A DNA stretch of 16,005 bases, from contig DHMA01000016.1 in the NCBI GenBank assembly GCA_002405555.1, positions 1 to 16,005 on the forward strand, in the 5' to 3' direction. Below the pieces are notes generated by a model. The model worked only from the letters and a program-made list of their open reading frames with translations. It made no database searches and was not told the DNA's origin. The stretch is from Opitutia bacterium UBA4654. GTDB taxonomy: Bacteria > Verrucomicrobiota > Verrucomicrobiia > Opitutales > Intestinicryptomonadaceae. Shown here piece after piece: positions 6,153 through 12,472 of the stretch; within the stretch, counting starts at the first letter, position 1, and each line of letters opens with the position of its first letter. A program made the position numbers and the translations under genes.

Positions 6153-6703
6153 CTTGAAAGTATTTCCGCCGCCTTTTCGACGATTTTCCCGACCTCCGCA
6201 AGGCGGCCCGCGCCCTCGCGTCCGCACGCGAGCATTCCCGTTTCGGGCTCGACGAATTCGACGCCGCGCTTTTTGAGTATTTCGATGTTTTCGGCGACGG
6301 CGGGGTGCGCGTACATGTCGCAGTTCATCGCGGGCGCTACGAGCACCGGCGCGCGCGTTGCAAGGTAGATTGTGGAGAGCATGTCGGGCGCAAGCCCGCG
6401 GGCGAAGTTCCCGATTGTGTTTGCCGTAGCGGGCGCTACGAGCAGCAGGTCTGCGGCTTCGGCAAGCGAAATATGTTCGGGCTTCCAGTCGGAAATTTCC
6501 TCCCACATCGAGACGTATGTCTTGTTGCGCGAAAGCGTCTGGAAGATGCGCGGAGACATGAGTTTTGCCGCGTTTTCGGTCATGACGACATGCGCGTCCG
6601 CGCCCGATTTCGCGAGCCGCGACACGATTTCCGCCGCCTTGTAGACCGCAATCGAGCTGCACACGCCCAGTACCACCGTTTTGCCTTCGAGTCCATTTTG
6701 CAT
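6149..6703 (-). CDS. coaC: Phosphopantothenoylcysteine decarboxylase (CoaC-type flavoprotein, stand-alone)
   Basis: CoaC is an FMN enzyme that oxidatively decarboxylates 4'-phosphopantothenoylcysteine in coenzyme A synthesis. The 184-residue protein is a full HFCD domain: an N-terminal Rossmann-like start (VVLGVCSSIAVYKAAEI), the catalytic His77 in HISLAEAAD, the FMN loop APATANTIGNFARG, the PAMNCDM motif (124-130) and the substrate clamp Cys160 in GMLACGREGAGR. Most bacteria fuse CoaC to the CoaB synthetase; here no CoaB part follows, since the glycosylase gene begins within the stop codon. CoaB must be encoded elsewhere. The ATG at 6703 directly precedes the conserved fold. Another HFCD flavoprotein (UbiX, EpiD type) is less likely because of the PAMN and ACG motifs. 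Confidence 0.9.
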   Translation of the reverse strand: MQNGLEGKTVVLGVCSSIAVYKAAEIVSRLAKSGADAHVVMTENAAKLMSPRIFQTLSRNKTYVSMWEEISDWKPEHISLAEAADLLLVAPATANTIGNFARGLAPDMLSTIYLATRAPVLVAPAMNCDMYAHPAVAENIEILKKRGVEFVEPETGMLACGREGAGRLAEVGKIVEKAAEILSR

Positions 6704-6748
6704 AAAAAAAATTTTTACAAAACGCGCAAAAAGTGCAAGCTGTAAATT
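6704..6748. promoter_or_regulatory. Short divergent promoter region between coaC and rsmE
   Basis: Only 45 bp of AT-rich sequence separates two divergent starts, so promoters for both must lie here or inside the opposite gene. No clear -35/-10 pair or Shine-Dalgarno motif is visible for either gene. At least one transcript is likely leaderless or nearly so. Confidence 0.35.
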
Positions 6749-7474
6749 ATGGCAGGTTTCAGGGCATATTTCGATTTCGGGGGCGGAGTTCCGCGCGTCG
6801 CCGCGCTTTCGCCCGACGAAAGCAGGCATCTTTGCGGCTCGCTCCGCGCGAGGGCGGGGGACGCCGTCGATTTGTTCGACTTGGCGGGGAACGTCAGGCG
6901 CTGTACGCTCGTTTCGCCGAGCCAAAAACGCGCCGAGCTTGAAGTGGGCGACGCCGTCGAAGTGCCCGCGCCCGAACCGCGCGTGTACCTTGCCCAGAGC
7001 CTGCCGAAGGGAAAGACTTTCGACGACATCGTGAGGCAGTCCGTGGAGGTCGGCGCGGCGGGTGTGTTCCCGCTTCTTTCCGAGCGCACGCAGGTGAAAA
7101 TTTCGGACTCCGAGCGCAAGTCGGCAAAGTGGACGGCGCATGTTGTCGAGGCGGTCAAGCAGTCGGGCAACTTCGTGAAATTCGAGATGCCCGAACCGCG
7201 CAAAATTTCCGACTTCCTCTCCTCCGCCGACTTCGACTTGAAGATTGTCGCGAGTCTCGAAGACGGCTCGAAGCCTATTGCCGAAATTCTCCGCTCCTCC
7301 CCGCTCCCGAAGAGCGTCTGCGTTCTCGTAGGCCCCGAGGGCGATTTGTCGCCCGCCGAATACGCGCTTGCCCGCGGGGCGGGTTTTCTGCCCGCGACGC
7401 TCGGTCGCAACGTCATGAAGTGCGATACCGCCGCGCTTTTTGCGCTGTCGGCGGTGTCGGCGTTCTACGCCTAA
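6749..7474 (+). CDS. rsmE: 16S rRNA (uracil(1498)-N3)-methyltransferase
   Basis: RsmE is a SPOUT methyltransferase that uses S-adenosylmethionine to methylate U1498 of 16S rRNA. The 241-residue protein has the N-terminal PUA-like domain (about 1-75, with the LSPDESRHLC segment) and the SPOUT domain with LPKGKTFDDIVRQSVEVGA (85-103) followed by PLLSERTQV, and the trefoil-knot motif VGPEGDLSPAE (194-204) with LGRNVMKCDTA near the end (family form LGxxvLRxETA; the Arg, Thr and Glu are replaced by Lys, Cys and Asp here). Length is normal. The start is preceded by no Shine-Dalgarno motif. Its TAA overlaps the TAG of the convergent protease gene in the four bases CTAA (7471-7474), leaving no room for a terminator between them. 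Confidence 0.94.
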   Translation: MAGFRAYFDFGGGVPRVAALSPDESRHLCGSLRARAGDAVDLFDLAGNVRRCTLVSPSQKRAELEVGDAVEVPAPEPRVYLAQSLPKGKTFDDIVRQSVEVGAAGVFPLLSERTQVKISDSERKSAKWTAHVVEAVKQSGNFVKFEMPEPRKISDFLSSADFDLKIVASLEDGSKPIAEILRSSPLPKSVCVLVGPEGDLSPAEYALARGAGFLPATLGRNVMKCDTAALFALSAVSAFYA

Positions 7475-8832
7475 TTTTCGGGCGGCGCGAGAATGTGGAA
7501 CGACAGCGCGCGGTCGCGCAGAATTTCCACGAGGATTTTTTTCGGCGACTTGCAGTAGCTTTCGTAGACCGCCCGCAGCTCCGCCTCTGTCGAGACTTTT
7601 TTCCTGTCCGCCGACACGATTATATCGCCCGCGCAGATGCCCGCCGCGTCGAACGGAAAGCCCTGCCTTACGCCCGCGACCATCAGCCGCGAGTCGGTAT
7701 CGAGCTTCGATTCCCGCGCGTAGGGCTTGGTGATTTCGCGCATGCCCGCGCCCCATTTTTCGAGCGTGTACTCTTTGCCTATGCGGCTTTCGAGCCTTTC
7801 GGTTTTGAGGGTTTTAGAGAATTTTTTGCCGCCGCGCAGAAGCTCCAATTCTATCGTTCCGCCCGCGCGGACGTCGGCGATTTTCGCCATGATTGCGGGC
7901 ATTTGTTCGGGGAAGCGGCCGTCGATGTCTTTGCCGTCTATTTTAAGCACGATGTCCCCCGCGAGAATCCCCGCGACGGCCGCGGGCGAGAGCGCGTCCA
8001 CGTTTTGTACAAGCGCGCCGCGGTTCGTGTCTATTTCGAAAAATTCCTCCATGTCTTGCAGGGGCGCGAAGCCTATTCCGACGTATCCGCGCTCGACTTT
8101 CCCCCGCGCCGAAATTTCGTCTATCACCCGCCGCGCCACGTTCGACGGCACGGAGAATCCGAGGTTGTTCGAGTTCGTGTACGCCCGCGTGTTTATGCCC
8201 ACGATTTCTCCGTTCGGCCGCACGAGCGGGCCGCCGCTGTTCCCCGGGTTGATTGCCGCGTCGGTTTGAATCCACGAATTGAACGCGCCCGTTTCGTAGC
8301 CGCTGTTGAGAATTGTGCCCTCGAAATACCTGTTTGTGTTTGAGATTATTCCGCGCGTGATTGTCCGCGCAAAGCCGTGCGGAGTGCCGACGGCGTAGAC
8401 TACTTCGCCCGCGCGGAGCGTGTCGGAGTCTCCCAATTTTGCGACGGCGAACTTCGGGTTTTTGCGTTTTAGCTCGTCGGGGTCGAGCCTGATTACCGCC
8501 AAGTCCGTCCAGTGGTCCCAGCCGACGAATTCCGCGCGTATGCGTTCGAGGTTCGCGAGGGTCACCACGATTTTCGACGCGTAGCAGTTGACGACGTGCG
8601 CGTTCGTGAGAATCGTGCCGTCCTCCGACATTATCGCGCCCGAGCCTACCGCGCGGTTCGTCCTGCTTCCGCCGTCCTTTTGCGACACCTCCCAGACGTC
8701 GATTTTCACGACGCTTTCGAGGAGGTTTTCGAAGCCCGCGTCGGCGTCCCCGCGCGACGCGCAAGAGGCGCAGAGCAGGGCGCACGCCGTCGGCAGCAGC
8801 GTAAAAAGCAGTGTTGCGGCGCGGCGGAACAT
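7471..8832 (-). CDS. DegP/HtrA-like serine protease with two PDZ domains, probable lipoprotein
   Basis: HtrA proteases degrade or refold misfolded envelope proteins. The 453-residue protein has an export signal (residues 1-24) ending CASC, so Cys24 may be lipidated, although position -3 is Cys rather than the usual Leu; if so it is anchored in a membrane facing the periplasm. The trypsin-like domain carries the full catalytic triad: His79 (LTNAHVV), Asp110 (TDLAVIRL) and Ser199 (NPGNSGGPL). Two PDZ domains follow, about 246-335 (YVGIGFAPL, LSPAAVAGILAGDIVLKIDG) and about 365-450 (GICAGDIIVSADRKKV). It is the last gene of the enoyl reductase - queF - protease operon, one base after queF (TAAAATG). 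DegP, DegQ or DegS cannot be told apart here. Confidence 0.93.
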   Translation of the reverse strand: MFRRAATLLFTLLPTACALLCASCASRGDADAGFENLLESVVKIDVWEVSQKDGGSRTNRAVGSGAIMSEDGTILTNAHVVNCYASKIVVTLANLERIRAEFVGWDHWTDLAVIRLDPDELKRKNPKFAVAKLGDSDTLRAGEVVYAVGTPHGFARTITRGIISNTNRYFEGTILNSGYETGAFNSWIQTDAAINPGNSGGPLVRPNGEIVGINTRAYTNSNNLGFSVPSNVARRVIDEISARGKVERGYVGIGFAPLQDMEEFFEIDTNRGALVQNVDALSPAAVAGILAGDIVLKIDGKDIDGRFPEQMPAIMAKIADVRAGGTIELELLRGGKKFSKTLKTERLESRIGKEYTLEKWGAGMREITKPYARESKLDTDSRLMVAGVRQGFPFDAAGICAGDIIVSADRKKVSTEAELRAVYESYCKSPKKILVEILRDRALSFHILAPPEN

Positions 8833-8833
8833 T

Positions 8834-9262
8834 TTACGCTTCGGGCTTTTTGCCGTGTTCGGCTTTCACCGTGATTGCAATGCCGCCGCGGGCGTTGAAT
8901 TCGCCGACGACCCTGCACCAAACGGGGTCGAGGGCTTCCACCAAGTCGTCGAGGATTATGTTCGTGAGGTGCTCGTGGAAGCAGCCCTCGTTTCTGAACG
9001 ACCACAGGTAGAGTTTGAGCGACTTGCTCTCGACGATTTTTTCGTTCGGAACGTACGCTATTTTTATCGTCGCAAAGTCGGGCTGTCCCGTGGCGGGGCA
9101 GAGGCATGTGAACTCGCTCGTTTCAAGCTCGACCGTGTAGGGGCGGCCTTTCGCCTTGTTCGGGAATGTTTCGAGCCTCTTGGAGGGCTTCGCCTTTTTT
9201 CCGCCGAGAGCCGCGCCCAGAAGCGTCAGGTTTGAGAGGTCTTTTTTTTGCGTTTTTTTCAT
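8834..9262 (-). CDS. queF: NADPH-dependent 7-cyano-7-deazaguanine (preQ0) reductase
   Basis: QueF reduces the nitrile of preQ0 to the amine of preQ1 in queuosine tRNA modification. The 142-residue protein is the short, unimodular type. It shows the catalytic pair Cys55 and Asp62 in FTCLCPATGQPDF, the ESKSLKLYL signature (78-86, binding NADPH), and His96-Glu97 in CFHEHL, the same positions as in the Bacillus subtilis enzyme. RGGIAI near the end is also typical. It lies in an operon with one-base junctions on both sides (TAAAATG in each case). No other queuosine gene (queC, queD, queE, tgt) is in the window, so preQ0 synthesis must be encoded elsewhere or preQ0 imported. Confidence 0.96.
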   Translation of the reverse strand: MKKTQKKDLSNLTLLGAALGGKKAKPSKRLETFPNKAKGRPYTVELETSEFTCLCPATGQPDFATIKIAYVPNEKIVESKSLKLYLWSFRNEGCFHEHLTNIILDDLVEALDPVWCRVVGEFNARGGIAITVKAEHGKKPEA

Positions 9263-9263
9263 T

Positions 9264-10247
9264 TTAAAATTCTATCATTACCTTGCCCGACCGCGAATTT
9301 TCCATGGCGCGGGCGAGCGCGTTTTGAATATCGGCGATTTTGAAGACCGAGTCCACGGGGGCTTTGAGCGTGCCGTCCTTTATCATGCCGAAAATTTTTG
9401 CGTAGACGGCGTCTACTTCGGCTTTCGAATGCGTGCGCTGCCATTTGTCCCACCAGAAGCCGCGCAGGGCGAGGTCGTTGAAAATGAGGAAGCGGGTTGG
9501 AAAGCGCACGGGGTCGCCGACCATTCCGCCGATTGTAACGACCGTCGCCGAGTCTCCCATCGCCTTAATCATGTTCGAGACGCTTGCGCCGCCGATTTGG
9601 TTCAGGCCGAGCTTCAGCTTGCCGCCCGTAAGCTCCTTGATTTTCTTTGCGTCGAATTCGGCCTCGTCAACTACGATGTCCGCGCCGATGGCCTCCAAGT
9701 CGGCGCGTTTTGCCGCCGCGTTGCGCAGCATGTTCACGGTTTTTATTCCCCGCGCTTTGCACATCTGTATCGCGAAATATCCGAGAGCGCTTCCAGCGCC
9801 GTTTTGTATGAACCAGTCGCCCTCGCCGAGCTTTTCGAAATTGTCGAGAATGCAGAGAGCCGTCGGCGGATTTACGAACGCCATCGCGCAGGTGTCGAGC
9901 GGAAGCCCGTCGGGAATCTGCACGAGTTCCGCGGCGTCGCACACTTGGTATTGCGTCCACGCGCCGGGTTCGGGCGGCAGTTTCACGCGCGTGCCTATTT
10001 TCGGAGACTCCGTTCCCTCTCCGAGCGCGACGACTTCGCCCACGCCCTCGCGCCCCGCGATTGCGGGCAGCGGCCGCAGCCTTCCGTACGAGCCTCCTAT
10101 CATTCCGAGGTCGGACGGGTTTACAACCGCGCGCAGCAGTTTGACTACCGCCTGACCTTTTTCGGGTTCGGGCACGTCTACCGTTTCGGCGCGGACTACT
10201 TCGTTGGGCTTTCCGTATGAGCGGTGTATTGCGGCTATGCTTTTCAT
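9264..10247 (-). CDS. MECR/ETR-like trans-2-enoyl thioester reductase (MDR superfamily)
   Basis: The family reduces trans-2-enoyl-ACP or -CoA with NADPH as the last step of a fatty-acid elongation cycle. The 327-residue protein shows the MECR/ETR pattern rather than alcohol dehydrogenase: NPSDLGMIGGSYG (43-55; Tyr54 would be the conserved Tyr), GREGVGEV, the nucleotide fold FIQNGAGSALG (147-157) followed by ARGIKTVNMLR with the Arg expected to contact the NADP phosphate, LNQIGG, and VTIGGM with GFWWDKW. No zinc-binding Cys/His set is seen. The ATG at 10247 begins the conserved fold; longer upstream frames run into the divergent promoter and peptidase gene. It is first in an operon with queF and the DegP-like protease. 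A generic quinone-reductase-type MDR protein is the alternative. Confidence 0.88.
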   Translation of the reverse strand: MKSIAAIHRSYGKPNEVVRAETVDVPEPEKGQAVVKLLRAVVNPSDLGMIGGSYGRLRPLPAIAGREGVGEVVALGEGTESPKIGTRVKLPPEPGAWTQYQVCDAAELVQIPDGLPLDTCAMAFVNPPTALCILDNFEKLGEGDWFIQNGAGSALGYFAIQMCKARGIKTVNMLRNAAAKRADLEAIGADIVVDEAEFDAKKIKELTGGKLKLGLNQIGGASVSNMIKAMGDSATVVTIGGMVGDPVRFPTRFLIFNDLALRGFWWDKWQRTHSKAEVDAVYAKIFGMIKDGTLKAPVDSVFKIADIQNALARAMENSRSGKVMIEF

Positions 10248-10286
10248 GGTTTGTATATTTTCATGCAAGTTCGGGCGAATCAATTT

Positions 10287-10336
10287 TATTTTTATCGGAA
10301 AGCGGAATTGGCGCGAAAGTTTTGCCGATAAAAATA
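10287..10336. promoter_or_regulatory. 12-bp inverted repeat in the divergent promoter region of the enoyl reductase operon and oligopeptidase
   Basis: TATTTTTATCGG (10287-10298) and CCGATAAAAATA (10325-10336) are perfectly complementary, separated by 26 bp, within the 124-bp gap between two divergent starts. A weak promoter for the minus-strand operon lies beside the left arm (TTGATT at 10283-10278, AATATA 18 bp on). Arm centres are 38 bp apart. It may be a pair of regulator sites acting on both genes or an RNA hairpin; nothing decides between these. Confidence 0.5.
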
Positions 10337-10341
10337 TTGCC

Positions 10342-10360
10342 TTTGCCGCGCGTCGGCAAA
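10342..10360 (+). repeat. Hairpin TTTGCCG-CGCGT-CGGCAAA just upstream of the oligopeptidase start
   Basis: A perfect 7-bp stem with 5-nt loop ends 11 bp before the ATG at 10372. A second TTTGCCG at 10321-10327 overlaps the right arm of the 12-bp inverted repeat and could pair with the same CGGCAAA, so two alternative foldings of the leader are possible. Control of initiation is conceivable but unproved. Confidence 0.4.
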
Positions 10361-10371
10361 AATATGTTTCC

Positions 10372-12396
10372 ATGAAAGACGGATTTTTACAAGACTGCAT
10401 TCCCCCGCGCTGGAGCGCGATGACCCCCGACCGCGCCGAAGCCGACATTCGCGCGGCTCTCGCCGAGGCGGAGAAAAATTTTGACGCCGTGCGCAAAACC
10501 GCCGACGCCTCCGAACCCCCGACATACGCTTCCACCGTCCGCGCCCTCGACCGCGCTTCGGACTCGCTCGACAGGGCGTGGACATACCTCAACCACCTCC
10601 AAAGCGTTGCCGACACCCCCGAACTCCGCGCCGCCCTCAACGACCTCATGCCGATTGTCTCCGACTTCTATTCGGCTGTCGATTTGGACGAAAAGCTGTA
10701 CGCGGCAGTCGCCCGCTTCGCCGAAACTCCCGAAGCGAAATCTCTTTCGGGCGACAAAAAACGCCTGCTCTCCGAGACGCTTCTCGACTTCGAATTGAGC
10801 GGCGCAAAACTCCCGCCCGACAAAAAGGCGCGTCTGCGCGAAATAGACTCGCAGCTTGCCGTAAAGACGCAGAAATTTTCCGAAAACGTTCTCGACGACA
10901 CCCAGCGCTTCGTCCTCAAAATCGAAAACGAATCCGACCTTGCGGGGCTTCCGAAAACCGCCGTCGCCGTCGCCCGCAAAAAGGCGGCGGAAAAGGGCTT
11001 CGAGGGCTGGGCGTTCACCCTCGAACAGCCGTCCTACGTCCCGTTCATGACCTACGCCGACAGCGACGCGCTCCGCGAAAAACTGTGGCGCGAATTTTCC
11101 GCCGTCGCCGCTTCGGGCAAACACTCAAACTGGGGGCTTATGCGCGAAATTCTCTCGCTCCGCGCCGAGAACGCGTCTCTCCTTTCCCGCGCGAATTTCG
11201 CCGATGCAGTCCTCGAACGCAGAATGGCGAAAAACGGCGCGACTGCCGCGCGTTTTGTGGACTCTCTCACCGAAAAATTCGAAAAGCACTTCCGCGCCGA
11301 GTGGCGCGAACTCGTCGATTTCGCCCGCCAAAACGGCTATTTGGGCGCGGACGAAAAGCTTCCGCCGTGGCGCATTGCCTACGTTTCCGAAAAGCTCCGC
11401 GCGGCCCGCTACGGTTTCGACCCCGAGCAAATGCGCCCCTACTTTCCGCTCGAATCGGTGATGTCGGGAATGTTCGAAATTTTCGGGACGCTTTACGGGC
11501 TGAAAATTTCGAAATTCGCGGGGAAGTCCGACGTCTGGCGCGAAGGCGTCGAAACCTACGAAGTCCGCGACGCGGGCGGCAGGACGCTCGGCATTTTCTA
11601 CGCCGACTTTTTCCCGAACAGGCAGAAACGCGCGGGCGCGTGGATGAACCTGCTTTCCCAGCGCGACGCAGGCTCTCCCGCGCTCGGTGTCATTGCCGCA
11701 AACATCACCGAGGGCGCGGACGGCGAGCCGCCCCTGCTTTCCGTTGACGAGGTTGAGACGCTCTTCCACGAGTTCGGGCACCTTGTGCACTTCTTCCTCA
11801 TGGACTCCGAGGAGGTCGGCTTGCGCGACGTCGCGTGGGATTTTGTCGAGCTGCCGTCGCAGATAATGGAAAACTGGGTGCACTTCAAAAACTGCCTCGA
11901 CATTTTTGCGCGGAACTGGAAAACGGGCGAAAAAATCCCCGACGAGCTTTTCGCGAAATTCGACGCTTCGCGCAAATTCATGGGCGCTTCCGCCTCCATG
12001 CGCCAGCTTTCGTTTGCGAAAATCGACTTGGACATGCACATAAACCCCGCAAAATACCTCGATTCCGCGGACATCGAACTGACCGCCCGCGATACTCTCG
12101 CCGCCTATTCGCGCGACACCTCCGAGCCTGTCCCCTCGATTCTTCCGCGCTTCACCCACCTTTTCGGCGACCCCGTCGGCTACGCCGCCGGATACTACTC
12201 CTACAAGTGGGCGGAGGTTCTCGACGCCGACGCCTTTACGCGCTTCGAGCGCGAAGGCGTGCTGAACCCCGAAACGGGGCGCGAGTTTGCCGATAAAATC
12301 CTGCGCGTGGGCAACACAATAGACGCCGACGCCGCGTTCAGGAACTTCATGGGGCGCGACCCCGACGTTTCCGCGCTCGTCAACCGCTCCGTTTAG
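10372..12396 (+). CDS. prlC: M3 family oligopeptidase (oligopeptidase A / Dcp-like zinc metallopeptidase)
   Basis: M3A peptidases are cytosolic zinc enzymes that degrade short peptides, including cleaved signal peptides in the case of E. coli PrlC. The 674-residue protein has the usual family length and layout: an all-helical N-terminal part, then the zinc site LFHEFGHLVH (His466, Glu467, His470) with the third ligand Glu493 in DFVELPSQIMENW, exactly the spacing of E. coli Dcp, and the substrate-binding Tyr/Gly loop GYAAGYYSYKWAEVL near residue 605. There is no signal peptide with the ATG at 10372; an earlier start would prepend non-conserved sequence covering the promoter. It is a single-gene unit with its own terminator. 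Dcp (dipeptidyl carboxypeptidase) cannot be ruled out against PrlC. Confidence 0.93.
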   Translation: MKDGFLQDCIPPRWSAMTPDRAEADIRAALAEAEKNFDAVRKTADASEPPTYASTVRALDRASDSLDRAWTYLNHLQSVADTPELRAALNDLMPIVSDFYSAVDLDEKLYAAVARFAETPEAKSLSGDKKRLLSETLLDFELSGAKLPPDKKARLREIDSQLAVKTQKFSENVLDDTQRFVLKIENESDLAGLPKTAVAVARKKAAEKGFEGWAFTLEQPSYVPFMTYADSDALREKLWREFSAVAASGKHSNWGLMREILSLRAENASLLSRANFADAVLERRMAKNGATAARFVDSLTEKFEKHFRAEWRELVDFARQNGYLGADEKLPPWRIAYVSEKLRAARYGFDPEQMRPYFPLESVMSGMFEIFGTLYGLKISKFAGKSDVWREGVETYEVRDAGGRTLGIFYADFFPNRQKRAGAWMNLLSQRDAGSPALGVIAANITEGADGEPPLLSVDEVETLFHEFGHLVHFFLMDSEEVGLRDVAWDFVELPSQIMENWVHFKNCLDIFARNWKTGEKIPDELFAKFDASRKFMGASASMRQLSFAKIDLDMHINPAKYLDSADIELTARDTLAAYSRDTSEPVPSILPRFTHLFGDPVGYAAGYYSYKWAEVLDADAFTRFEREGVLNPETGREFADKILRVGNTIDADAAFRNFMGRDPDVSALVNRSV

Positions 12397-12415
12397 CGCG
12401 GATTTCAAAAAAAAC

Positions 12416-12442
12416 AAAAAAAGCCGCATTTTGCGGCTTTTT
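12416..12442. terminator. Bidirectional rho-independent terminator
   Basis: AAAAAGCCGCA (12418-12428), loop TTT, then TGCGGCTTTTT (12432-12442) form a perfect 11-bp stem with a T-run on either strand (an A-run precedes it on the plus strand). It lies between the convergent oligopeptidase and lnt genes and should end transcripts from both. Confidence 0.9.
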
Positions 12443-12455
12443 GCTTTTTTGGCTT

Positions 12456-12472
12456 GCGCAATATCATTGCGC
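12456..12472. repeat. Palindrome GCGCAAT-ATC-ATTGCGC across the lnt stop codon
   Basis: Perfect 7-bp arms around a 3-bp centre include the lnt TGA (12466-12464). On the lnt transcript it makes a stable hairpin just before the terminator, without its own U-run. It may protect the 3' end or simply be chance in a gene end. Confidence 0.45.

Noticed and set aside
6153..6662. N-terminal extension of the uracil-DNA glycosylase frame up to 6662
   Set aside because: This part lies within coaC on the same strand in another frame; the ATGA overlap at 6149-6152 gives a natural start.
6704..7756. N-terminal extension of the CoaC frame over the rsmE locus
   Set aside because: The extension is antisense to rsmE, whose family motifs are clear; the decarboxylase fold begins at the ATG at 6703.
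10578..11747. 389-codon plus-strand frame inside the oligopeptidase gene
   Set aside because: Arg/Pro-rich shadow in another frame of a gene with an intact zinc site.
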